From the NCBI GenBank assembly GCA_025642075.2, contig JAODUO010000118.1:986501-1050500 (forward strand): a stretch of DNA of 64,000 nucleotides, read 5' to 3'. The notes under the pieces are model-generated. The model searched no databases. It was not told the DNA's origin and saw only the letters and a list, made by a program, of their open reading frames with translations. Below are positions 49,643 to 60,769 of the stretch, one piece after another. Within the stretch, counting starts at the first letter, position 1, and every line of letters begins with the position of its first letter. The translations under genes were made by a program, and so were the position numbers. The DNA comes from Ridgeia piscesae. Lineage: Eukaryota; Annelida; Polychaeta; Sabellida; Siboglinidae.

Positions 49643-50399
49643 ATAAATGTTTAGATACATATGCACATTATTTGCCTATTGTAACTGTACACATTAAACC
49701 AACAAATGGAACACGATATATAATTAAGAAGAAGCATTGTATCATTGTGATATCGTAAAGCTGCTGCGCTTTATCATAATGTGGCAAAATAATGTGTGGA
49801 TGTGCTCAGTAAGTAGATACATATCACATGGTTAATGCCAGACTGTTGCTTCCAATGTTGCCTCAAAATCCAATCTACATTTAAAAATAGACTCCGCAAA
49901 CTTAAGCTGCTTGGATATAACAGAAATAGTTTCACAACCAAACCCAGCTTTTTCAGACATTCATTCACTATCACTTGACATATTTAGCTAATACATACAC
50001 CAATTGTATAATCACTGTGCCAAGCATAGTTAGTGCTAGTAAGTGTGGTAACTCTGTATCACACTTGGAGCAATACAAACTTACATAACAGTGTATTACT
50101 TGAAATATCGTCTGAGTAGCCGAGTTATCCCCCATTAGCACGTGATGACAAACATGTCGGCACTTAAATAACAACCAGTTACAAGTAAAAGGAATGCAGA
50201 AACAGTTTACCAAAAAATTGTAGGATTCAGTTTGCCTAAGGATAACACTGGCACACAGTGACCAGGTTGGTGAAGACTTCAATTAAAAATGCAGTGACCA
50301 TGAACAAATACACATAATCTACCTATCTACCTCCACCATGCACTGACTAAATAAGATTTCGCTTCAACAAGTATAGACGTCCACAGTTCTCAGTATCAC

Positions 50400-53300
50400 C
50401 TATAAATCTTTAGACAGTTTGCGTCTCTTTCCCGTGTGGAAGTTGCACTTCTCGTCTGAAAGCCTCGCGACACTCACTGATACAGCCTTCAAGTGCTTGC
50501 GCTTCATGTGGTGAATGAAGGGACGACCAATGAGGACTGACTCGCTACACAGTTGACACGTCTCCTTCTGGTTTCCATGCACGTTCCTGAAGTGTTTCTG
50601 TAGGAAGTCGAGGGAGCTCCACTTCTGTGTGCACCGTGAGCACTGGTAGGTGTGTAGTTGTTCGCAGTGCTTCAGGAACGCTGTGGTTGTCTCAAACAAG
50701 AGATTGCACTTGAGACACGTTGGAACGGTGGCTGATTTTTCTGAAGGTGCTGTACTCTCTTTGAGATGCGACGCCAGTGTTGTTGGTTGTGAATCCTGCT
50801 GTCTGAACAGTCCAGCGTGAACCAAGCGCATGTGATTCTCAAGTGACTTTGAGGTGGCAAAATGTTGGCCACAGCAGGGACACACTGTCCGCCGGAAGAG
50901 TGTCTCTCGTGTGATGCCGTGGTTCCTAGTTAGGTGGCCCAACATGTCGGTGAAGCCAGATTTGAAGCAGAGGAAACAGCGGAAGTCGTCCTCTTTCGTG
51001 TGCTTGTGCTCGACCTGTCGATGCTTCACAAGACCCTGGTATGTCCAGAAGTGTTTTGCACACAAGTCACACAACAACTGACCTTTCTTGCTCAGAAACA
51101 CGTCGCGCTGGATCTCGACTTTATGTGCGTAATAGAAATGTATGCGAAGCGAGTCACGATCCTTCACAAATCCACCACAGATCTCGCAGATCTCAAAATC
51201 CGGCACTACGCGAGGGGAGGGCGAAGACCGTGTTTTTGCTGGTGCAACTGCCGAGTTCTTGTCCACCACAGTGATTACAGGCTCTGGCGAGAACGGTGTC
51301 TTACCTGTCACGCTGGTATTGCCAATGAGTGTGTGTGCACTGCTGCTTCGGGATGGCATGCCTAGTGCTGGCGGGGTGGCATTGAGAACTCCAGGAAGCC
51401 TCGGCTGCGGAGTGGTGGACATGTGTCGAGGCAGCGTAGATATGACAGGCAACTGAGCCGCTGTGATTGGTGTGAGCAGTGTCTGGCCATTCTGAGTGAT
51501 GAGGTTGTACAAGCGCCCGCCGACCTGCACCAGCTGCTGGGGTACACTGCCAAGAGGGGCGGTTGTGCTTCCCAGCAGTGATTGCATACTGGTGGCCGAG
51601 ACAGATGGCCGTGCAGGTCTGCTTTGTGACGCAGCTCTATAGGCCCCGGATTGATACGGCGGATGTATTGTCACATTTTCACGTCGTTTACGAAGGTGTT
51701 CGCCGACCGTGCCAGATGTGTGTGACGTTTGCGGTCTGCGTGCCAGTGTCTCTGACAGTGTTGGGGCACCATAACGTGGTAATTTCATAGGGATATCACA
51801 GTCGGCTGGTCCCGGTTCGAGGTTCCGAGCCAGCTTGAAGTTACGTTCACATTTCCTCATGTGTTTGGCGAGTACTAGCTTCAAGTTGGTCTCAAAGAGA
51901 CACATCGCGCAGGTAAACGGCAACATTTCCGTGTAAATACGAGGCTGCCGCTTGTGCACGTGCCGAATATGATCCAAAATCCCCTTCGACGCATCATTCT
52001 GTCCTTTAGAGTGCAGTTTGAAGTCACACAGGCCACACAAGGTATTGCCAGCCTCGTCAGTCTCGACAAACTCATCGTGATAAGCCAATGCATTCAGTGA
52101 GTCAGTCTTAAAGGCACAACGACGGCAAGACATAGGCTGGAAATGGAAGCATGTGTTTTTCTTAGAGAGGTTCTTGTGAGCATCCTTCAGCTTGTTCAGC
52201 TGCTGAATCTCCTTTTCTGTCAGTCGGTTTTTGGTACGTTTGCGTGTCTGAATGCGGATGAGGTCCTTGTAGACCTGCTCTTTGGTGAGATTGAGGCCCA
52301 AGTCGTACAGCAGATTTGACATTGGTCGCAACTGTATCGACGCCGGATGCCCTTTGCCTGCCAACGACTGAGGACCCTGACTCGAGTGGCCTAGGTTCGA
52401 CGGCAGGGTTGTTGCTGATGCAGCACTCCGAATAGGAGTGACATCTTTCATCTTAATCAAGCCACTTGATGTGGCGACTGTGGGTTTCTGTAAAATCTTC
52501 CTAGCTTCACTTTTGTTTGTCTCCATTCGCATCTTGTCTGTTACAACACTGCTGGTCTTTGCAGCATGTGTCCTGAATGCAGCAGCTTCTTTCGTATCCG
52601 GGGCGGCAACAGTTTTGGGGACATCTGTGATGTTGCTGTCATCATCATCATCTAAGTTTACAATGTCACAACTGCCAGATGATTTTGCTCTGCTGGGCTC
52701 AGAAGATTTCGCAACATCTCTGCTGTTGTCATTGTCACAGTTCGAGTCAACTCTGCTACTGCTGCCCAAATCACCTTTGTCAAGTTTTTTGAATTTCCTG
52801 CTGCCTTTGCTGTCACCACTGCCTTTGTCAAGTTTTGTGAATTTTCTGCTGCTGCCATCTTTGTGGAAGTTTGTGACGTCTGTGCTGTTGCCACCATCGT
52901 CAAGATTGGTGACATCTTTGCTGCTGTCACCATCGTCAAGGTTGGTAACATCTTTGCTGCTGTCACCATCGTCAAGGTTGGTGACATCTTTGCTGCTGTC
53001 ACCATCGTCAAGGTTGGTGACATCTTTGTTGCTGTCACTATTGTCAAGGTTGGTGACATCTTTGCTGCTGTCACTATTGTCAAGGTTAGTGACATCTTTG
53101 CTGCTGTCACCATCGTCAAGGTTGGTGACCTCTTTGCTGCTGTCACCATCGTCAAGATTGGTAACATCTTTGCTGCTGTCATCATTGTCAAGGTTAGTGA
53201 CACCTTTACCACTGTCACCATCATCAAGGCTTGTGATATCTTTACTGCTTTCATCATCATCATCCAGGTTTGTGACGTCTCTGCTAGTGCTACTTTCATC

Positions 53301-53921
53301 AAGATTCGCCACACTGCAACTGTCATCATCGATAAGTTTGGTGACATGAGTTCTATCAACGTGGTCTATGTCAGTATTTTTGTTGCTGGTGCCACTGACA
53401 CGACTGTTGTCCATGTTTGTCGACCCACTGTTCACATTAGTTGCTTCGACTGTCTGCACAGATTCTTCTCCAACATCAGATGATATAACTTTCGTCTTGT
53501 CTGCAGTGGCATCATCTGTTGTCACACTGTCACCATTCACACTCTTATCATCATCTAACAATATGCACTCACCAGAACTCACAGTGACTAGAGCAACACA
53601 ATCCTTTGGTTCTCCAACATGTTCTTTTTCATCGAGATGATCCTTGCTATCAGAATCTGTTTTCCCGTTCGTCTGTCTCTGTCCATCCGAGTCACTTTCG
53701 CTGTCCTTATCACCACCGTTCTTTGCAGTAGCCACGATATCATCACTCCCATTCACAAGTGGAGATCCACCTCCGCTGTTCTTCGTATCCACACATTCGC
53801 CATTAAGGCGAGCGTGTGTTTTGTCTAATATGACAGTGGCATCACCATTTACAACTTTTTTGTTCAGGTGTTGCAGGTCAACAGACTGCGGATCTTCTGT
53901 GTCAGTCCTCTCAGTTTCCAT
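50400..53921 (-). CDS. MEP-1-like C2H2 zinc-finger protein
   Basis: One long exon encodes 1173 residues from ATG at 53921 (VMETER context) to TAG at 50400. The frame is open up to an acceptor (TTTGTTTCAG) at 53980, so the ATG is in the second exon; the GTG at 53972 is not a likely start. Order: acidic Ser/Asp-rich N terminus, twelve 12-residue repeats (about 215-359), a conserved block LYDLGLNLTKEQVYKDLIRI with a basic follow-on (about 537), three C2H2 fingers (about 597-690), PADCDIPMKLPR, a Ser/Pro linker, then about seven fingers from CEICGGFVKDRDSLRIHFYY (about 910) to the C terminus. The blocks match remembered MEP-1 (MOG-interacting, ectopic P granules 1), which in flies and worms works with the Mi-2 remodeller in repression. 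Assignment is by eye. Confidence 0.75.
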   Translation of the reverse strand: METERTDTEDPQSVDLQHLNKKVVNGDATVILDKTHARLNGECVDTKNSGGGSPLVNGSDDIVATAKNGGDKDSESDSDGQRQTNGKTDSDSKDHLDEKEHVGEPKDCVALVTVSSGECILLDDDKSVNGDSVTTDDATADKTKVISSDVGEESVQTVEATNVNSGSTNMDNSRVSGTSNKNTDIDHVDRTHVTKLIDDDSCSVANLDESSTSRDVTNLDDDDESSKDITSLDDGDSGKGVTNLDNDDSSKDVTNLDDGDSSKEVTNLDDGDSSKDVTNLDNSDSSKDVTNLDNSDSNKDVTNLDDGDSSKDVTNLDDGDSSKDVTNLDDGDSSKDVTNLDDGGNSTDVTNFHKDGSSRKFTKLDKGSGDSKGSRKFKKLDKGDLGSSSRVDSNCDNDNSRDVAKSSEPSRAKSSGSCDIVNLDDDDDSNITDVPKTVAAPDTKEAAAFRTHAAKTSSVVTDKMRMETNKSEARKILQKPTVATSSGLIKMKDVTPIRSAASATTLPSNLGHSSQGPQSLAGKGHPASIQLRPMSNLLYDLGLNLTKEQVYKDLIRIQTRKRTKNRLTEKEIQQLNKLKDAHKNLSKKNTCFHFQPMSCRRCAFKTDSLNALAYHDEFVETDEAGNTLCGLCDFKLHSKGQNDASKGILDHIRHVHKRQPRIYTEMLPFTCAMCLFETNLKLVLAKHMRKCERNFKLARNLEPGPADCDIPMKLPRYGAPTLSETLARRPQTSHTSGTVGEHLRKRRENVTIHPPYQSGAYRAASQSRPARPSVSATSMQSLLGSTTAPLGSVPQQLVQVGGRLYNLITQNGQTLLTPITAAQLPVISTLPRHMSTTPQPRLPGVLNATPPALGMPSRSSSAHTLIGNTSVTGKTPFSPEPVITVVDKNSAVAPAKTRSSPSPRVVPDFEICEICGGFVKDRDSLRIHFYYAHKVEIQRDVFLSKKGQLLCDLCAKHFWTYQGLVKHRQVEHKHTKEDDFRCFLCFKSGFTDMLGHLTRNHGITRETLFRRTVCPCCGQHFATSKSLENHMRLVHAGLFRQQDSQPTTLASHLKESTAPSEKSATVPTCLKCNLLFETTTAFLKHCEQLHTYQCSRCTQKWSSLDFLQKHFRNVHGNQKETCQLCSESVLIGRPFIHHMKRKHLKAVSVSVARLSDEKCNFHTGKRRKLSKDL
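52845..53279 (-). repeat. 36-bp coding minisatellite, 12 units, in the MEP-1-like gene
   Basis: Twelve in-frame units encode variants of KDVTNLDDGDSS. Because 36 is a multiple of 3, the frame is kept and the opposite strand is open too. Units 4, 8, 9 and 10 are identical at protein level, so the middle has been homogenised recently; the outer units are diverged. Confidence 0.97.
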
Positions 53922-53979
53922 CACTCGAGTCAGCCTTGGTGCTGCTGCTGCTGCTGCAGACCCTGCATACACGTTGTGA

Positions 53980-55143
53980 CTGAAACAAACGTGAAAACAA
54001 CACCTTTCAGAAACTCATTTCTATAAGTATTTTACTGTCCCACTTGTTTACTTGACAAGATATTAGTAAAAAACTTCATGGAAAGTCTAAGAAAACTACT
54101 TAGCTCTTAGCCAGTCAACAATTTATAAATATAAGTTTCATTAAAAGTTTTGCTCTGCAGCACAACACAAATATATATGATTACACATGTAGGAATAGTG
54201 TAACACACATCTACACAAACCCAACGATTCGATAATAATAATCATTTATACTACCCCAAAATACAGCTTTAGTCAAACATATTGACAACATGGTCTTGTT
54301 TACTACACTTTTACTGAAAAGGAATACACATAACATAAACTAATATAATTACCAAAACAGTGAGACAAACTTGTACCACAAAGTGTACAACTGATAACAA
54401 GTGGGTCTTTTAAATCTCACCCCATGAATTCTAAAGCCAGATTAACAACAAAATGGCCACCGATTTGTCTTATTAAGTGCTTTCAAGGCAAACATAGTTT
54501 GCCAATCTTTAAAAAAAATTGGATAAGGAACCCATCATTTTTCATAAACTATCACCAAAGTAATAATGATGAGAACAAAATGTTTCTAAGTCAAGTTTAC
54601 CTCCTGTTATCAAATTGCACACGTTTTGGGAAATTAATGTCAATAAAACAAATATTTCAGTAAAGCAAACACAGTGCAGATTCATGTTTCATCTGCTAAG
54701 TAGAAGAGGACTCAAGGTGCACTTGTAATTCAACCAGTTATAAAACAATGATAGTTAATTGAGAATACATGGTTAAATAAAGCAAATCTGTGCTGTACAG
54801 TACATGCTACACACTATAACTACTTCCAAATGAAATTACATCAACTTTTGTGGCAGTAGCAGTGACATCATATGCAAATGAACTCAAGCTGCACCTAACA
54901 GGCTGTGCTAAATATATCACAATCGACAGTGGGTTGTTGCTAAGCGATTATGTTTAGTGGCCAGATCATGTGATTGCTGCACACTGATTGGCTGGCACCA
55001 TGTGGTGATGCATGAGCACATGCACCAGCAGCAGAGGTGACCTTGGCCTTTAGTGCAGTGATAGCAATGAGAATTAACAGTCCTGGGCTTACAATGTATT
55101 TCACACACAAAACTGGAATTTAACATTTCTACTAGTGTGTTCT

Positions 55144-55210
<67 letters not shown>

Positions 55211-57979
55211 GACAAAATTCATAGTATTTACTTTTTCACTGGGAAATAGTGTATAAAAATTGTCATAAGAACATCTATAACAGATTTTTTTTACTGTAAC
55301 ATTATACATAAAAATTATATACTAAGTACTGATAACATGTTACCAGAAGCAAGTTATTATTATATTTAAACTTGCATGTCTACCAATAAAAATATTGTTT
55401 GAAAATCAATAGTATCAATAAATAAAAAAATTGTGATCCAAAATTACCAAATGGGACATATTTGTCATTCACTGGTTCCACAGCAACATTATATCTAAAG
55501 GACTGAAGCGACATGCGTGACAACTTTTAAAACAATATTCGTTTAAGGAACATGAAGTTAGCCTGCTCTCAATGTTCAAAACGTTACTGGGTCACTCTGT
55601 CAAGCTGAGGTCTAGAACTAGCTTTGGAACTGTCCACTAAAACCGAATGTACCACTGTTTGCACATTGTGGCATATCAACTAGATTTGAAATATACTGTT
55701 GATCTGGTATTTTTATTTAGACTAGTGCTTCCGATCGTCAATTGCATCTTAGACAAAACGGTTTGCTATTTGGCAAATATAAATAAAAGCTCTTCATGAA
55801 ATTGGTGAAATGTTATTTTAGTTGTCGTTATCAACAGTACATGACTGCATTATTTCCTGCCCGCCTCCGTTGAAGTTACCTAGACGATCTGATATCAAAC
55901 CGACCCATATAACCAGTCAGTGTGACATGTCCTATAGTGTAAACAATAGGTCGCTAATCCCTTCAGTTACCCAAGTTCACATACAATAGCAGGGCTTAAT
56001 TCAATCAAGTATTGTGTTACAATGGATTATTACATTACAATGAAAAATTACAATGGAGACATGTATTGTTGATACTAGTTATAAGTTTGATATGAGTACA
56101 ACACCGTACCAAACAGGTTCTGTATTATCGCTCAGTTTGGGCGAAGTCACATAACACTAATCGACGTGCCATCTGCCTGTGATATATTCAACCCAGGGCC
56201 AATATAGGTTTGATCTAATTCATGTATATATTTGACAAGTTTCACCAGCAGAACATATTACTGATGCATGTCAAAACCATTTTAGTAATTACAGCCTGCA
56301 TCACCCATGTTAGGATTAAAATCGATCTAAAGTATTGGATCCTGTTGCAAAGAGAACAAAGTTTGATATCAGAGAAGGAGGATAAGACCAAAGGAAACAC
56401 ACCAAAAAGGTCCTGAAATGAACCTTTGATTTTCAACACCTGGAAGACTGGAAGAGAACAAATACTCTACTACAAAATTTATGTTTTATCTGTTAAAATC
56501 TCTAAATCTGTTGTGTATAGTGACAAACAAAGTGACCTTTTTCAATAAATAAATCAGCATACCTGGATGTTTATTAGGTACACAAAAATAGTCAACTATC
56601 AACAGTAGCTTGTGAAGACGGGCTAGATAGTACGTAAATGGACGAGTTAAATGAGCGAGCCACAGAGTATACATTTCACTTCTGCCAACTGAGGTGTGTC
56701 TTCAGCATCTTGCCTGTACAGTCTCCAACCACATCCGTTATGAGAGTATGACACCACAAAAACAAACTACACATAGTGATGACAGATCAACATGCAGCAT
56801 TCATGCCTTGTCACCTAGTTATATATCGCATTTTAGGCTGATGCCATAGCATTGCAATAGCCGCATTCGTGGATCTGTTGAATTTTTTCAAGCTTTGTTA
56901 ATTTTTTTGTAACTGATTGCAAAAATCTCCGACAGGATTAATGGGGGGACGACATTGCTTTTGCCATTGATGACGGTTTACCCAGCGACAACTTATTTAA
57001 AAGGGTTGTTTTTTATAATATTAGTGACATAATTTATAAGTAAATAATGCTTGCGATATTAGAATTGATAACATGTGTTATTGCTGCCAAAATGTTGAAC
57101 TGAACTGATATAGTTGATTTTCCTGTCAAGTCTGGGAATGCAGTATTCACTGATCACAACATCTGAGGGCTGTAGCACTAAAATGGTTAAATGTTTAAGT
57201 ATCAAATGTTGGCAAATTGAAGTTATAATGAAGAAAGCAAGATGGGGCTGAAATCTAGTTTCAGGCCTCCGAGCATAAAGTTAATTAATTAGAGACCAAA
57301 CGGTTTTTAGTTTATGTATGATTCACCAACTGGCTTTCGCCTTGGCTACGCTACGGCATGGCTCCATATAATTTCGTGTTGATAAACAGAGTGAGCGAGG
57401 GGTCAATCTCGTTCACACATTGTCACATGTCTGGAAACGTAGGAAGCCTGTCAATAAATTAAAACAAAATAATATAGATTAAAAGATCATCACACCTTCC
57501 GACTCAATCGAAATCACCATGCTGCCTCCTGCCACCTCCAGTTTTGTGGCGCTATTTAGGACGTGCTTATTGGCATGCAGGGAGGACAGGTATGGTAAAC
57601 GTATCACATAACATGCAGCACAAATTACACGCGTTTAATAAATGTCACGTCTCTTTTTGAATTATGGCATTGACATTGGACAATATGCTTGATCTATATA
57701 AACATAGGATTCCTTTAACCTAATGATCATGCAATTTACACAGTCAACCTGTCACCCCTTTTCCGGCAACAACCATATTTTGGCAGGTCGTCGGAAGCTG
57801 TCCGTTGTTTCTTATGTTTGTAGAATTTTAGTAAACATTAATATTCGTGATATTAGGATTACCAAGGCTTTTAAACTATTGAACTACAATACCTCGGTTC
57901 TTGTTTGGCTGTGCGTAACGAACACGACAACAGCGATTTGGTCTCGCACTATTTCGGGCACTACACAAAGCCGCATTTG
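53980..57979 (-). other. 5' intron and leader region of the MEP-1-like gene
   Basis: Begins at the acceptor that precedes the coding exon. I could not identify the non-coding first exon. A (TA)n tract lies at 55147-55208. Small frames here have no domain. Confidence 0.5.
55147..55208. repeat. (TA)n microsatellite
   Basis: About 30 pure TA units. Confidence 0.96.
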
Positions 57980-58165
57980 CGCCAAGACCCGAACTCAAAA
58001 TGGCGACAGGCTGTCACGTGAACATGACGTTTCTTCTTAAATATGCAACTTCGTCGAACCAATCAGAGGCGTCGTGGTCGAATATGTCATCTGCGTCTGC
58101 GCGTTTACGATGTGCGCGCGCTGCCGTTGGTCTCGTTCTTATAACCGCTCGCCATGATGGCGTCT
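57980..58165. promoter_or_regulatory. Probable promoter of the MEP-1-like gene, possibly bidirectional
   Basis: A GC- and CpG-rich island in AT-rich DNA carries several classic promoter motifs: AAAATGGCGAC (YY1-like), GTCACGTGA (E-box), TGACGT (CRE half), AACCAATCAG (CCAAT box), GTGCGCGCGCTGC (NRF1-like) and a second ATGGCG near 58156. Motifs on both strands fit a divergent promoter serving the minus-strand zinc-finger gene and something on the plus strand. Confidence 0.5.
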
Positions 58166-59639
58166 TCGGAGCGTCTCTAAACATGACTCACGATCGTTTT
58201 TATTTTGGGCCAGAAACCCTAATTGAGCCATTATCAATTATACTCAAAAGTAGGGTATCACATGAATCAGTTCCCATCGAAAAAACATCGGCAATGGCAT
58301 TCTTACGTATTGTTCTTATTTGGTTGCGCAGTTATATATCTGACCTACGGGCTACACTTTCATTCCGCCAATGACATCATTACGTGTATCACCATTCGGA
58401 TTAGTTCTATAAGTTTGCTCATTCCCACGCACAACACTTCAATATCAACAACAGCAATCAACGGGTCTGCATATTAAAAATAAACAATTTGCGAGTTGGT
58501 ACAATATTTAATGACTGCTAACTTTGTAACCAGCACAACTTGAGGAAAAGCAAAGGATGTAGACGATTATCGCACAGTGAGAAACAGGCTCAGAACAAAG
58601 AGCAATGGAAAAAATGTAGATGTCTACCATCCATAAATCCTCTTTCACTGATCACACGACACCGGAAAACCAAACCTTTTTGTAGACTATGTGAGAGCGA
58701 ACATAGTAGAATCTAGATGGAAGAAGGAATCCAACGATCCAACCGAATAATTCAGATCTAGCTATGAAGATGTCTTGAGAAAACTAGCGTACCAATCAAC
58801 CGCGATAAGGGCACTAGACCTACCTTACATAGACCCATATACAATGAAGCCATTTTGCGTCTTAGGTACAGGTCTGCAGAGGAAGTCGAAACTTAAATAT
58901 TTTGAATTGGTAACGCGATTTTTGTATACGGCATTTCAACCGTGCACCTAGATCTAGACAGTAACGTAACATAGCTTCAAACAAAACCGAACGTCATACG
59001 GTCTATAAACCAAGTAAGTGCAGCAACACCTTCAACCCAAACGTATTCAACAGTATCCAGAACCGAAATAGGAATGTAGGCCTTATAGAAGTACAGTGGA
59101 GCGTATAGTGTATACTGCCTTAGACCATCTGACTCTTAGAAGGAGAGTGTCTGCGCTTAGGGTTTTATTTATTGTTTAATTAATGTTCTGGTTATAATAA
59201 ACGTGATGAAGGTACAAGGATATTGCTTGCTAAGTTGTGTTTAATTACTTTAGTAGGCCCATAATAATGTTCTCAATTTGAAAGGCTGAAAGGTAAAACC
59301 ACGGGAGCATGGTCAAAATTTGTTGACAACTGCTCACCAGAGAATAGGGAAAATCCATCCAAACATGAACAGATTTGTTGGGGATTAAATAGTTTTAAGG
59401 AGTCCAAATGACTTGATACCTTTGCATCTTGACCACTAATAATATACCCCATAAGATCAACACTGGCAAATTGTCAATCTATAGAAGCCCTATGCATATA
59501 CTTGTTTCATTTTTACTTATGTATTAGTGTGCATGCATAAACTTACATGCATGCGGGTAGATCTACGCTTGTTACGTACATAATACATCATTTATACATA
59601 TGTATAAATGCATTCACAGTGTATGCTCGCGCGCGTACG
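58166..59639. other. Intergenic DNA
   Basis: AT-rich with no recognisable exon or repeat. Confidence 0.55.
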
Positions 59640-60769
59640 TGTCTTGGTGCGTGTCTGGATGTGACAGATTCTTCGCTTGCGAAGATCAGTGGTCCCAATA
59701 TGTTTATCCCTACGTACGTCAACAACTGGAGCAGGTTGGGCAAAGATGCAACGGTATGCTTGTCCTGAAGATAGCTGAGATATTAACTCATTTCTTTCTT
59801 CCACCTTCTCATCTTCCTTCTCATCTTTCCCCGCTTCTCTTCACCCGCTTCTTTTCTGGAATGTTCTCTAAGTCTCACAGCTCTCATAGCTATTGTATCT
59901 AATAAAACAAATTACACGTTGTCACCATCTTGACCTTGTGTCCCGATAATTTTAGGATTGCATGATTATATTCGGTTGCGTTACACGCCGTCGCTATCAA
60001 GATTCTTATGTCTATAATGTTATGCTTCTGTGTCAACCGCTCGTCTCAAACCCTACACTAATAGTATGTCGCTCTCCTGCTGCTTTTGGGTGTCCAACTG
60101 GCCCGTCTGTCTTGCCCCTCTCGCTTGCCCTGACATTGATTCCATAAAATATAGCATTTTGGATGTTGGTGTCATCCATGCATACGAACTGTAGCCTACT
60201 CGGCGAATGTGTCAGAGTAGCTATATACGTGGTTTCGGTGCTCTTGTTCAACGTTTGCTATTTCCAGGGCCTAATATTTTGGGGAGACAAACTGGAGTGC
60301 ACACATTGCTGGTAGGACCGTGCAAGCACGTTTGTCTTTGTTTTCTGTAGGAGACCCACGCTTCAGCTCTATCTAGTATGGCAATGAATAATGAAGACGA
60401 TAGTCTTGCATCAGACCTACACATACATGTTGGTTGACAAGCGCATACCCATGATTCTGTTGGCTTTGAAATGGCATTTCCAACGTATGAAAACAGATCA
60501 GCTACGTTGAGAAGGTGACCATATCCATCACTGCTGGTCTGGAGCGAGTCATTAGCCTACACTACAATTCAAGGACGTCTCCATTATACACCTGGGGGGA
60601 GTCACCAAGCCTGCGGCATCCACAGAGGGACAGCAGTCCTCTACATAATAGTAAAAGGCCTTTCCAGAATTCTACCGAACATGGTCACAATAATCTCGGT
60701 CGCATGGTCTTCTATCAGAAAGCCAGCGCGGCACGGAGAATTGTACTGACATGGCAATTGCAAGAATAA
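59640..60769 (+). CDS. Candidate unrecognised spliced gene (two visible exons)
   Basis: Exon-like stretch ending at 59753 (SSLAKISGPNMFIPTYVNN, then WSRLGKDAT, donor ACG|GTATGC) could join in phase 0 to 60497-60769 (acceptor AAACAG, then ISYVEKVTISITAGLERVIS to VLTWQLQE and TAA). The composition looks protein-like and the phases agree, but the acceptor lacks a good pyrimidine tract, the 5' end of the first exon is not defined, and I recognise no family. AATAAA overlaps the stop codon (60765-60770), which would be an odd place for a polyadenylation signal. It could be a pseudogene or chance. Confidence 0.28.

Larger units (their letters stand above)
48719..50399. other. Tail-to-tail 3' UTRs of CFAP90 and the MEP-1-like gene
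   Basis: No exon seen. The two transcripts probably end close to each other here. Confidence 0.6.

Noticed and set aside
52438..53640. Plus-strand frames of up to 303 residues rich in Leu, Ser and Thr
   Set aside because: Antisense shadow of the 36-bp in-frame coding repeat of the MEP-1-like gene, which has clear zinc fingers on the minus strand.
57511..57600. ATG-initiated stretch MLPPATSSFVALFRTCLLAC ending at a GTATGG donor
   Set aside because: Could be a first exon, but I found no partner exon in phase and no family match.
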